DNA from: Pochonia chlamydosporia 170
Lineage: Eukaryota; Ascomycota; Sordariomycetes; Hypocreales; Clavicipitaceae
Assembly: GCF_001653235.2 (NCBI RefSeq)
Contig: NW_019154050.1
Span: 663,681 to 727,680, forward strand
Length of the DNA stretch: 64,000 bases
Reading direction: 5' to 3'
The notes beneath the pieces were generated by a model that did no database searches, was not told where the DNA came from, and worked only from the letters and a program-made list of their open reading frames with translations. Position numbers and translations under genes: made by a program. Shown in pieces: positions 31,706-43,050 of the stretch (its first letter is position 1; each line of letters begins with the position of its first letter).

Positions 31706-32544
31706 CCTCGCTGCAAACACCCCTGAGCGTCGTATATAGTAGCAGCCTGACAGATGGATCTCATAATCTGCTGCCAGTTGGCACAAGTTAAAACACAAAA
31801 TGGCTTTGGCATATCCAGCGAGACCTTCTTGCCATCTGTCCAATGGCAAGCCCAAACCCCATCCTCAGCCAAGATTCGTCGCAGAAGCAGTCTGTCGAGT
31901 GTCATGTCGATATCGCTAGCCCCTGAATTCCAGGGTTGGGGGATGTGGCTGATATGCAAGCCACCAACAGGGAAGTATTATCTTTAGCCAATGAACAGTA
32001 TTTGCCGTTTCTCGATATGTTTTGTTGCATGCACCACATTGGGACAGATTGCACCCCGATTTTGGCCAGTGTGTCTGAAAGAGGAACCTGATGGGACTGT
32101 CGACTGAACTAACCAACGTACCGCGGGGGATCCGGTCTTCAAGGGGATTCATCCATTGCGGCTGGCGAATTCCAAGGAGTATATATGTTGGCTTCGCTTG
32201 AGCTGTAAGTCGTAGTATCCAGAAACTCTATTGAGCCTTAAGACTCTGTCTTGACATTTCAACTCTGCACCAATTACAGACAACGCCACGCAACATCCGC
32301 TACGCATTCGAAGCGCAGCAGTGACTATGGTCAGGTTGCATCACTTTCTTATCCTCGCATGTCTTCAATCGACAAGTTCTTGCAATATCGCCAATATGCC
32401 GACCGCTACCTTGGCATTGTCGTATGTAAATTGGACGAGGTTGCCTCAATGTGCTGTGAGTGCGTCCCCGGCAGATTGACTCCTCTTGCACTGGTCACAA
32501 CATTGTGATAGCTTTGAGACCTGATTGTCCTCCAGGTACCCTGC

Positions 32545-32700
32545 TTGGCCATGAACTGCTCAAGCTCCAACCCGACGTGTATACACAATTGCGACAATGA
32601 CGAGGCAAGGAATTACGGCTCGGCATGTGTTCTAGCGTCCTGCAGTTTGGTAGAAGCTTTCGGTATGGCTTTAAGTACGCTAGTTTCACTTCATGGAATC
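32545..32700 (+). pseudogene. CFEM-domain fragment upstream of the receptor gene
   Basis: The frame reads CSSSNPTCIHNCDNDEARN and GSACVLASCSLVEAFG and ends near HGIPQTN, matching the cysteine spacing of CFEM domains that precede the seven-helix part in CFEM-type PTH11 receptors. It is in another frame than the receptor ORF and I could not find an intron that joins them cleanly. Either splicing is unusual or the 5' part is broken. Confidence 0.5.
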
Positions 32701-33825
32701 CCTCAAACTAATACCGGCTGTGTTGTTAGTCGCTTGGAACCTTACCGAGATGACGTGTAACAGCCAGAGAAGAGACCGATCCGCGGAGTTTATTGCCACC
32801 AATATCGCACTTGGCGTTATTGGAGTTGTCGTCGTATCCGCCCGCCTTATTTTCAAGCAGGGCTTTTCGGCGACGGGAAGGCTCAGCTCGGATGACTGGG
32901 TTCTCATTGCCATTGTATTGATCGGGTTACCTTGCATCGCATTTAATATTTTCGGCTTAACTGCTCATGGACTAGGCAGAGATGTCTGGACGCTCCGACC
33001 TACCGAGGTTTCTCGTTTCGCGTTCTACTTCTACGTTATGGAAATTCTATACCTGACGCTAGTGTCGCTGATTAAATTGAGCCTGTCGCTATTCTATCTC
33101 TCAATATTTCCTGGACGCTTCGTGCGACGCCTCCTGTTGGGCACCATCGCGTTTCATGTTTTATTCGCAGTCGTTATTGTGTTCATTACAATATTTCAAT
33201 GCTCTCCAACCAACTACTACTGGACGAAATACAGCGAAGATGCCTATGCTGGCCGCTGCATCAATGCGAACGCTTCCGGATGGACTCACGCTTCCGTGAA
33301 TGTGGCCGGAGATATATGGATGATTGCCATTCCTCTGAATCAAGTACGAAAGCTTAGGCTTCATTGGAAGAAAAAGATTGGGGCCATTATCATGTTCATG
33401 ACAGGAATACTGTAAGTAACTGCTCTTTTGTGTGCGCCATATTTATCTTCAATCTTAAACTCGGAGTGTTTCGTATATATCGGCTAACGGACACTTTGGG
33501 CAGCGTTACAATCATCTCTATATTGCGAATGCAGTCTCTTCTATACTTCGCCAAGTCAAACAACCCGACTTGGGATCAATGGCCCATTGCGTTATGGTCT
33601 ACGATTGAAATCAACGTCGGCGTCATCTGTACTTGTTTACCCTCCATCCGTCTGATTCTCGTGCGCCTATTTCCCGGCGTTGACTCGAATGCTTCGCCAC
33701 AGACTTCTCACCCGGAGCATGAACAGTGGCATTCAAGCAAGAGTACTGAGCTAAGACACCGGGATGGTGAACTGTTAACTATGGAGCTACCGAGAATAGA
33801 CTCAAACATGAGGGCCAGCTCTTGA
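32693..33825 (+). CDS. PTH11-type (fungal rhodopsin-like) seven-helix receptor
   Basis: Two exons, 32693-33411 and 33504-33825, flank a GT-AG intron (GTAAGT donor); about 346 residues if translation starts at this ATG. Hydrophobic helices are visible from [16 protein letters not shown] onward. Family landmarks are [10 protein letters not shown], the GLGRDVWTL loop, [30 protein letters not shown] and the last helices [20 protein letters not shown] hydrophilic C-terminal tail follows. These plasma-membrane proteins sense surface or nutrient cues in filamentous fungi; the ligand is unknown. A CFEM-like segment lies just upstream in another frame, so the true N-terminus may be longer or lost. Confidence 0.8.
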
Positions 33826-34050
33826 ACCTGTCCGGTGGCGGGATGGATTGGCGGCGACATCTTGGCTGCTCTCCCTCCCGATACCGAAAGCCGCGGGTTC
33901 TCTGTGACTCTTAAGCGCTCTGCTATATATTCCATGCACACACTAAAGCCCTCCACTGGACCTATTGCAATGCAACTACGGTCGTTGAGCGGGAGCCAGA
34001 CGACGGGTGAGTATGAGTTGAGGGGGCAGGATTTATGAAGGAAGGGCTGC

Positions 34051-34938
34051 TCAATATCCGTCGGAACCAACACCGACCTTATTGCCATTGATGTAGATGA
34101 TGACTCGATCACGAGGTTTGTCACCGGGGTGGAGCACGCCGGTGATGTTCTTAAGAACCTTATGTTCGTAGAGGACATAGCCGTACGACTGGCCCAGAGA
34201 CTCCATAGCCGCAGGGCTATGAGAGTCCCTCTGTGGCTGATACGAACGAGTACCAAAGAGCGAAAGGACGGGCTTAAGGGAGAACGCGTCCACTTTGGCA
34301 ACCCTGGGAAGCGCCGGCACCTTGGGGATGCTTCCAGAATGTGCGTACTTTGTGATCATATCGCGGAGCCTGTAATAAATCTCGGTCGGCCTGCCAGTCT
34401 CATCCAGCGGCGCGCCATAGTCATAACTTGAGGTGACAGCCGTGGTCGGGTTCGCCCCGGTGCTGCCGCTCTCGAAGCCAAAGTTGGTACCACCGTGAAA
34501 CATGTATATGTTGAAGGAGTTACCGTTCTTTAGGATCCATTCAAGGTTATTAATGTGTGTGTCAATCCTGTTTTTGTCGGCAGATCCGTTGCTATGAGTG
34601 ACGGAGGCAGACCAATTGTCGAACCACTGAAGCCAGTACTCGCCGTACAGACGAGGTCCCAGCATAGTAGGGTCAGTGACGTATTTGTCTAGAGCCTTGA
34701 AACCATCTTTCGGGTCGCGGCCATCCACAACCGCGAGGACGCCGTGTAACGTCCCTCCGGCCAAGTAACCTTTGCCGCCGCCATCGTTGGTGTACAAAAA
34801 GACTTCAAAATTGTCTCTCAGAATGCCCGCCATTCTTTGGAGGTAGGTCTTGTCACCGCCAAAACTGCCATACTCGTTTTCCAGCTGAGCCATAAGGATA
34901 GGGCCACCTTGTGTCAAGCTTCGAAATCGATCGATCAA
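34051..34938 (-). pseudogene. Beta-galactosidase (GH35) internal fragment
   Basis: The open minus-strand frame matches the catalytic barrel of GH35 enzymes. The acid/base Glu is in ILMAQLENEYGSFGG, the nucleophile Glu in RLYGEYWLQWFDNW, and the FHGGTNFGF motif follows. It begins abruptly at 34919 against an ATCGAT-rich cluster, so the signal peptide and first part of the barrel are missing. At the other side homology fades after VIIYINGNKVG, losing the C-terminal domains (usual length near 1,000 residues, about 290 remain). Confidence 0.8.
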
Positions 34939-35036
34939 TCGATTTCGATTTCGATCATATCGATCAGCATCGTCACTTGATCGATATCGATCGATAAGCA
35001 GTCACTTATGATCGATTTGATCGTCGATCGGCATAT
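34919..35036. repeat. Cluster of ATCGAT/CGATCG words
   Basis: About 120 bp made largely of TCGATCGAT, TTTCGAT and ATATCGAT words in both orientations. It truncates the GH35 gene and lies 95 bp from a MULE end. It is probably one terminus of an unrecognised element; no partner end or target duplication found. Confidence 0.45.
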
Positions 35037-35130
35037 TTTGAAGAAGAGTTCCGGGTAGGTTGCAGCCGACGAAGCGAAAACGTCGGTTCCAGTCAGAAGG
35101 TTCCATGTGAGACATCACACAATCATGGGG

Positions 35131-37893
35131 GCGTAATCGCCTAGACAAAATTTGCGACCATATGGCAATCTGACCATTCCCTTTTCGGCCATTGTTTACA
35201 TCCTGCGCGATGCCAAGCATATCCAACCAACCCACCTGTCTGCTCCTCGATAAAAATGAATCTCGAGACCGGGGAGAGTTTTTGCAGTAAATGCGCAAGA
35301 TTCTATATCGCCGATGACTTCCAAATTAACAAACAGGGGAAGCGAAACAAAACTTGCAAGCGCCACACAAAAAAACGCGTCACGTCGTTCGACGCTTGGG
35401 ATGATTTCATTGCTCTTCTTCGGAATTGGAAGAAACCAGTACGTGAATACACACGCGCTAATCCGGCTGGCACGATTAACGGGTAGATCATCAGTACGAT
35501 TCTGACAGTCTCTTCTGTATAGGACCAAAACACTACTCTGAATGGGAATTTTACGTTCTGCCTGGATGCTCTCCCGGTCAATTTCGGCTTTCTACGCGTT
35601 CTTAGCAGTGCCCACGGCAACGAGAGCAATACCTATTTTGACAGATTTCCCAGATCCGAGGTTAACACGGCAATGCGTGAACTGAGTGACATAATTTGGA
35701 AAGCAGGAGGATTTCGCTTCAAACACACGGGAACTAATCAAAATTTCGCGTATACCTATCACTGTTCGCAAGATCTGATGCACGCAAGAAGCTATCAATC
35801 CGCCGTTGAGGCAGAGAAGCAGCGGGATGGCCGCAGTATGGCGCGATTCCCGTGCAAGAGTAAGCTCAATATGCGGCCATGCTTGCAAGACCGAACCCTT
35901 AGCCTTTCAATTCACCACGAATGGCATACGCCGTATGAAGATATCGAACTGCCACCAATGGTGCAGGGACTAATTAACTCGCGCGTTTCAAGCAAGACGC
36001 CTTCAGAAATCTACCGCGAGCTTCGAGATATTCCAGAAGCGAGAACAGTAACAAGACATCAAGTCTATTATCTCTGGCAGAAGGCAAACTCGGAGATCTG
36101 GCGCCGAGATGCTGATCCTTTGGTGTCCGCGACGATGCTCCTTTCCGAGGACCATCGCTATCGCGACCACCATAGTATCTTTACCGCAGGAAATGTAAGG
36201 GCACTAGGTTTTTTTGCTTCTGAGCCTATTATGAGGGTTACTAAGACGACTCCTCAATTAGTGATGGATGCCACGTATGGAACCAACAGCGGTGGGATGG
36301 ACCTTTTTGCTGTTTTAGCCGAGGTCGAAGGCACCGGCGTTCCTCTCGCATACTGCCTCGTTGAACTGGTCAAGCCTCAGAATCCCACGGACACAAAACC
36401 ATCCAGGGCAGACCCGGGAGCCATGACCCGCGTTATTCAACAGTTCCTAGAGCGACTGAAAGGCTATGGGCTCAATCCAGGGAGCTTCGCAATTGACAAA
36501 GATCCGGCGGAAATTGGGGCCGTTCATGCGGTATGGCCCGGCATCACGATTCAGCTTTGCTATTGGCATGTCAAGCGGGCTGTCAGCACGAAGCTGAATT
36601 CATCCAAAGGCGCAAACGTGCTGAGCCACTACCGTCCGGAAGAAGCGCAACAGTTAATTCCGCACCTCGAGATTTGCTGGGGCTCTATTCCTATCCGGCG
36701 ACCGGTCAGCCATCGATACGGCAGGTGCGATTGTCCGTCAAAAGATGAAAGTATTGAAGCGAATGGGAGACTGGAACCAGCAACAAAAGAGGAGCGAGAT
36801 ACAGTTCTTGAAATATTCTGCCGCCATTTCAACCTCCATCCGCTGATCCCAGATCTCAATGGCACCTACAAATCCTCGAGTACGCTGCATCGAGAATGTG
36901 CGGTTGAGATGTATACGTGGTGTAAACTTCGTGGGTATTATCGTCTCTGGGCGTACCTGTACGTTAACTGGTATTGCAAGGAGCAGTGGAAGCTATGGGC
37001 GCGAGCGGCTGATCCCAGTCAAATCCCCGTAGTGAAGACGACGATGATTGCCGAGTCACATTGGCGAACGCTGAAGCATGACTATCTTCATCGATTCAAC
37101 CGACCGCGCGTGGACCTAGTCGTGTGGATTTTGACATCCCGCGTCCTTCCTGATGCAGTTCATCGGATGAGAGCCATTTCGCGGGGCGAGTTTCGAATAT
37201 TCAAAGCCCGGTGGCGGGAGGCATTCAAGAGGCAGTGGAGAAAGGAATCTTGCAAGGCCGTTGATCCAGAGAAGCTGAGGGAATACCATACCGATCCTGT
37301 CAATTGGGTGTGTGCTTGCAAGTCCTTTTTGCTTAGTCGCTTCCTTCTTTGCAAGCATGTCGTGCATTGCTTTGAGTCACCGGGCGCAGAATTTTTTGAA
37401 AGTGTTCGTCGGCGAACGACGTACCCTTTCTGGAAAGACGAAGGACTAAATCTGTTGCCTGAATACGTGCCGCGAGTGGAAATACCTCAGCGACTCCCGG
37501 AGAACGATTCTAAAGAGTTGGCATTCGATTCCGAGAGTGATTCAGGGCGAGATGAGGATGCTGATGATGAGCCAGATGTGGTGCCCATCGCGATCAAGGT
37601 TGAGGAGTTCAGAAAAAAGATGAGGGATGTTATGGCACTTTTTGATGAGCAAGTGGTGAAAGGAAGTGAAAAGTTTATTGAACGATTTATAGCTTCAAAC
37701 GAAATTAATTGTACTTTATTGGAGGAAGTTGCGCGTTGTCAAAATAGGCGGAGAATGCCTCAAACTTGGGGGAGATACCGTCATCCAGCGACGTGTACCT
37801 CAAGTGAATTTAGAAAGACAGAGTTTTGATTGGCTGATATTCCCGGGCCGCCAGTTTTCCACATGATCGCATATTTTGTCTAGGCGATTACGC
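35131..37893 (+). mobile_element. MULE (Mutator-like) transposon, copy 1
   Basis: Ends carry GCGTAATCGCCTAGACAAAA (left) and its near-perfect inverse (right), with further similarity inward to CATATGG/CATGTGG. Length 2,763 bp. It carries one transposase gene. The same element lies inverted at 45957-48719. Both copies share ATGGGG outside the 5' end and GCACTT outside the 3' end, so the element may extend 4-6 bp further on each side. No 8-11 bp target duplication could be matched. Confidence 0.85.
35256..37829 (+). CDS. MULE transposase, copy 1
   Basis: Two exons, 35256-35438 and 35523-37829, are joined over an 84-nt GT-AG intron (GTACGT ... TATAG) and give about 829 residues. Exon 1 has a small zinc-binding-like segment (CSKCARFY ... 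CKRH). The MULE core holds catalytic Asp310 (LVMDATYG) and Asp386 (FAIDKDP), followed by the QLCYWHVKRA motif. A SWIM zinc finger (CACKSF ... CKHVVH) comes after it. An acidic region and coiled coil end the protein. It differs from copy 2 by three residues that I can see. No inactivating change was found. Confidence 0.88.
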
Positions 37894-39080
37894 GCACTTG
37901 CTGAGCACCAGACGCGACTTTCAGTGCCGTCGGACGCGTCATTGCTGGAGACGCCAAACTAATGGTGCGCTCTGCCGATATTTCTCCGGGCAGGGGATTT
38001 TGTGAAGTGCCACGCCCCAGTTTCTGGATACCCATTTTGTGACTTGATTACTTGCATGCTTCTCATGGCTCATCGGCTGCCCAGCAGGAGGACTCCGTAG
38101 CCCGAGTTGTCGCAGAGCATCTGAAGTCGTTTGCCAACCGTCTTACGATAGTGGAATTTTTCTCTTCGTGTATCTTTCACGTCTTGTTCAATAACTCCAC
38201 AGTCACTGCATACAACTAGGGAAGAAAAAGCTCTATGGCGATGGACGAGTTTTTAGTACCCTTCGATTTCGCTATTTTGGCGGACTTTACATCTTGTTCG
38301 TATTGCAAATAAAGCTGGTACCGCAATACCCTGTGAAAACGCTAAGTAGGGCCATCGGCTGGTGCAAGCCGTTCTAGGCGCCATTACCGCTGATGGACGC
38401 GTTATGGACGCGTTTTCCTTGGTAATTGCCTAATATGTCACAGGTTTACTATTAAAGTTATAAAATTTCACGCGTTTCAAAAATTCGTTCTGAGCTGGTG
38501 GTGGTTTTTTTTTTTTTTTAACACAGCCCAGGTCTATTAATACGAAGCCTAGGTCTCAAAGCAGATTCTCATTTCTGGATCAAAGAGACATGTCTCTGCA
38601 GAGGCCGGGACTGCTGGACCAAGTCAACTCAAGACTAGAGTCTAATATTAATAATACAGTACGTATTAATACGTACAAGTGCTGGGAATGTTCATATTTG
38701 AGGTTGACGAGCTTTTGGCCAGCAGGGAGCACAGGTTTTGTGGGCTGTCACCGACACTGTCGGTCAGGACAACCAATCAGCTTTTCGTCCTTCGCACACA
38801 CAGCGGAAGTATTAATACTAATATTTGTTTATCCCTTACTTTAGTAATGGACACCTGGTTAACATTAGGTCTATGCACAGTTAGAGATGCAGACGGCAAC
38901 ACGTTGGAGGTTGAATAGCGCGGGCATGCTGAGGAAGACCACTTTACAGCGCACCTGCTGAGTTGTATGCCTCTGTGCATTCGACCCACCTCTTGTGCTG
39001 GTACTCGCTGGACGCACCAGCTCGCCTATCGCCAATGCTTCCAGTCTCTGGCCGGTGGATTTATGTCAGCCCTGTTCAAG
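37894..39080. other. No intact gene; left flank of piggyBac relic
   Basis: Non-coding sequence with a T run at 38506-38519 and a palindromic ACGTATTAATACGT word near 38660. The later part may be decayed piggyBac sequence but I cannot align it. Confidence 0.4.
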
Positions 39081-39084
39081 TCAC

Positions 39085-39865
39085 GATGCTAGAAAACACA
39101 AGTCAACAGACGTCATGCAATTCGGCTTTAAGGACAATGCCTTTGTCATTCTATTAAGCACGGCTTATGATGGTTGGGAGGCCCCTAAAGAGAAGCTTCG
39201 TCATCAGCTGGCAAAGTCGTCCACAAGTGCAAAGACAGCCAGAGTCCCATTTCAAGGGCAGGCTACCAGAGTGCTTGAGATCCCCCTGTTGATTGATGCA
39301 TACAACAACATGAATGGAGTCGATATCGGAGATCAATTACGTTCAGAGTTCCAGACTGGGAGGAGACTTCGACGAGGTGGTCAGCAAGTTCTTCTGTACC
39401 TGTTTCTACTTGGAATGAGGATCCGTAATAGTTGGTTTTTACGAGACTGATAACGGGACAGAAGTAGCGATCACAAACCCATACCTACTTCAACGTCACG
39501 GCTGGGGTAAACCAATTACGAGTCAGAATAGATTTCGAAAGCGCCTCTATTTTGAGATCTTCGAGAGGTTTGGTCGGCAGGTGGACCTTCGAAATAGTGG
39601 GTTGGCAAGTTCTGAAGAATCTGCTGCTGCCCAAGGTTCCATGCATAACCACTTGAAGGTACATCTCACGGAACGTGGCATTTGTGCCTTTTGCTCTTCA
39701 AAACGACGAAATACATTACTAAATCAATCACAACTAGTAAAACGGCCACCCCAGAAACACTCTGTTATCACAGGGTGTCGGAAATGCGCGTTGCGTTGTG
39801 TAGTAATTCGAAAAGGAACTGTTGGGATCAGTGGCATTCTAAAGGTTGACATCGCGGTGGACTGA
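39085..39865 (+). pseudogene. PiggyBac-like transposase relic
   Basis: The reading continues from DVMQFGFKDNAFVILLST through VLEIPLLIDAYNNMNGVDIG, the signature around the last catalytic Asp of piggyBac transposases, to an RIRNSW end. A frame slip near 39435 leads to ITNPYLLQRHGWGKP and a C-terminal Cys-rich tail (GICAFCSSKRR ... GCRKCALRC). The N-terminal half and first catalytic residues are missing, so it is a dead copy. Confidence 0.7.
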
Positions 39866-40224
39866 GGTTTGTATGTACTTTTTTGTACCAGTGGGTCGAT
39901 GACATGGGTTCTGGCCCATCCGATTGGCCCCTAGCTTGTTCTCTCCAAAACGTAATAATTTAGTGCTCAAGGAGATAGCCTCGTGGAATACTAGAAAAAC
40001 TCGCTATTGGGAAGATGATTGCCCCTCGTCCTCGGACCCTTACGCTACGAATTTCCACATATTCATGATATCACCAACTCACACTCCTCTCATCCTTACC
40101 AGCTCGTCCAACTTTGCAATGCACTGCGGCAGATATTCCTTTACCCCATACGCAGCAAGGTAGTCTCTTTCCTCAACTAAATCACTCAACGCCACCTTGA
40201 CCCAATCATCCGCCTGCTCCCTCC

Positions 40225-41604
40225 GATGGGTTCTGACTTACAACCTCGCCCTTGATTTGACTGGCCCAGGTCCGTCGGCAGGCTTACAGCGGTTTGAGAC
40301 CCGAGCGCTCCGGCGCACTCTGAAATTGTGGCTTAGCGAGGCCGAAGTGTCGCGTGAGAGGAACTGCGTGTACCACGTGCTGGACCACGACTACACTGAA
40401 GCTCATATTTCGCTAAAGGCGTTGAAGGCGCGAGATTTGGCTCAGGTCCACGTTCTGAAGGAGATATCCAGCGAGTTGGCGGTCGATGTCTTCCTCGCGC
40501 TACTAGAAAAGGAGCAGATGGGAAGCTGCGAGTACAACCATTGGGACAGGAGGTACGCCAGGTATAATTACTACAACGACGACGACGATGACGATGAACC
40601 CAGCTATCACAACCTCGATGAAGTTTTCCAGACGAGCTATGCAGTGAAGACCCTTGTCGACTTGGAGGGCCATGTGGTGACGCAGGGCCTGCACCTCCAT
40701 GAAGATGACATCCTCCAAGAAGACTGCTTCGAGGACCTTGAAGCGGAAGAGGAGTACGAAGGGTATATGGGTAACTCGGTGTGTCTCTATTGGCTGCTGA
40801 ATTCGAAGCTAGCTCCAGGATTACTGTTAAGTGCTGGATGTACTAACTCGGTTTTTTTAGGGCCCAACGGCGACGCACTGGTATCGAGTGACGGTACGCC
40901 GCCCCTTAATCATATTTGCCATCGCTGGTCACCACTCACTCCTCAAATATCTAGGCTGTCGTCATCGTTCCCCGTGATTCGCTTGTGTCTTTCTTTAATT
41001 CCTACGATCGTTCTGGGTACTTTTCATCCCACGAGAACCTAAAGGCACAGATCCGGTATTTGGCTCGAGCATGTTTGCAGCCACAGGCCCCCGAGTCTTC
41101 GGTCAACACGCTGGTAAAACTATCTGAGCAGGCGTGGAACAACTGCGACAAGACCACCAACGGCTTTGGCGCGCAGGAACCGTCGATTGATGGGGACGGC
41201 ATACGGGACGTCCTTAAGGCTGCGATCCAGCACAGAAAATATACTTTCTTTGAAGAGGCTGCTGGCCATCACCAAGGCCTTCTGCCGCTGGATTTCTTTG
41301 TCTGGATGCGGCAGTGGTTGAGTACTGGCAGCAGTGGCACTAATGGACGGTTTAATGCTATTCGAAGGGGGTACGCTTGCCGGATCATGTTGCCCTTTCG
41401 AGAGCTAACTATAGTAGGATATCCTCTGCCATTTCCTCATACCCTTATTTCGCCGACCAATTTAGGGCCATCACGAACTTCGTGCCCATTCCAAATGAAG
41501 CTTTGACTCCTGACACTTGTGCCACTCCTGATTACATTCTGGACTGGGCTCGTGAAAAACTCCGCTTCTGCCTGGATGCCTGCGCGTCCAAGTATTTAGT
41601 CTGA
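40225..41604 (+). pseudogene. 2-oxoglutarate/Fe(II) oxygenase-like fungal protein, 5'-truncated
   Basis: Exons 40225-40778, 40861-40893, 40955-41370 and 41415-41604 are joined over short GT-AG introns and keep one frame. Homology by memory is to large fungal proteins that begin with a prolyl-4-hydroxylase-like domain ending in SGYRWVLTYNL. Only that last strand (RWVLTYNLALD) is left here, followed by the helical C-terminal half (ETRALRRTLKLWLSEAE ... GPTATHWYRVT ... VPRDSLVSFFNSYDRSG). The iron-binding His-x-Asp and second His should lie upstream and are not there. The open frame with good splice sites but no catalytic domain suggests truncation. It ends tail to tail with another truncated gene. 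Confidence 0.6.
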
Positions 41605-42155
41605 TGGTCCCCAGCCTTTGCCTGGAGCTGTCTGAGAAAATGAGCAGTCTTTTTTCGAAGTTCGTCTCCGCCCAAGTCCGTCTCGAGTGTTGCTAACAAG
41701 GTACGGATATTTTTGTTGTGTTTGCTTAGATCGCCTTCAGTCTTGTCCTTGCGCGCGAACCCGTCTGGATATTGCCTTCCGAAGTCGTACTGAATAACAG
41801 TCTTACTAATAATGACATCTCCTAGCAAGATCTCATCTTGGTTATAATGAGGCGCGCCGCCACAGATCCCCACCAGAAACACTAGTCGTAGGGCGACGTA
41901 GCTCGATCGCATGCTGGCGGCTGCGGCAGCAGCGCTGACTTTGCCCATGCCAGGTAAGAGCGCTAGTACAACGCTATGCTTGCCAATGCGACCAGTCTTG
42001 TAGGCATTATCGTCCCTGGCTGCTCTCCCAAACTTGTCTCCATCTCCGTCCCAGAACTGGTCAAAGAGGAGGGCTACCGCATTATACTCGAGTGGCAAAG
42101 CGCAAATGATCGCGATCTCAAAGTCCCCGCGGCAGGAGGGTCGAAGAGCCGTCAT
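41605..42155 (-). pseudogene. NLR-type protein N-terminus: purine nucleoside phosphorylase (PNP_UDP) domain, truncated
   Basis: The minus-strand frame from 42155 starts MTALRPSCRGDFEIAIICAL and has the landmarks of the phosphorylase-like domain that heads many fungal NLR (STAND) proteins: ALPLEYNAVALLFD, KHSVVLALLPGMGKVSAAA, FLVGICGGAP and QYDFGRQYPDGF. After about 185 residues homology ends at AKAGDHQTKY, where the sequence runs into the opposite-strand oxygenase-like gene. The NACHT/NB-ARC and repeat domains are absent. Full-length relatives act in allorecognition or defence; this piece cannot. Confidence 0.8.
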
Positions 42156-42557
42156 CGTAACGGTGCTCGCAATCGCCAGAGAATGCGCTGCTTCGAAATT
42201 TGTCGTTCATTTAGTGCCTGCTTATTGCATTTCATTCCATCTCCCATGCTTCTGAGAATCGACTGTATCGTCTCGTCGTCGAAAATGCTGCAACTGTGGA
42301 TGAATTGTGCAGCTTTGGGGGTTGGGAATTCTGATATCGAATGCTTTTAATCATGCTCCGCAGGATTATTCCACATCGTCGCTGGGACAATGTTGATGTT
42401 CCGCAGATGTGTTGTGCATTGGTGCCTGATTTGGCCCGGAACTCACCAACCAGGATACATTGGGCATAGGTGGCGCCGCCTAATAATCTCGACAGGTACA
42501 TACGCCCAAGTGGAACACTCAGCCGCACCTTACGGCTCCGACCTCAGGCTGCATAAT

Positions 42558-42660
42558 TGTCAGAAATACGGAGGCACCAAAGTGTCACGGAGAGAGCTGT
42601 ATCCTTTTAAATGTCATTAAAATTGATTATTGTTGTTATTGTTGTTATTGTTTTTTTTTT
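42558..42660 (+). repeat. LTR family A fragment
   Basis: It starts TGTCAGAAATACG, followed by TCACGGAGAGA and a TCCTTTTAAATGT word, as in the solo LTR at 31459. It runs into a TTG/T-rich low-complexity tract and its 3' end is not recognisable. Confidence 0.55.
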
Positions 42661-43050
42661 TTCCCTCTAAAAACATGGACAGCTGGTTTCTCATATACTG
42701 AACCGGTTTCCGTTCTGTGACGGAGCGCCACCACATAGCTACCTTGTTGCCAATCTAAATTGGCGGGGCATAGAGGTAACTTTTTTTCCGATTCAAAGTG
42801 CATTTTCCTAATCAGCATGCCCCCCGTGTCCAACTTTGGGCACGGGGCACCCGGTCGGCCCGCCATCCCATGATGACAATGGGATGATTGGTTGGGTCCA
42901 GGCAGCGATTTGGTTCCGTGGAGGGAAGTGGCCTCCGGGTTTTGTATTTTTCCGATCCATTGTCGGTTCACATCTCCGTCCCCCAAACAGTCCAACCATT
43001 GCTTCCTTCACACCTACACAAACTTTAGACACAACGGACTTCCTGATGAG

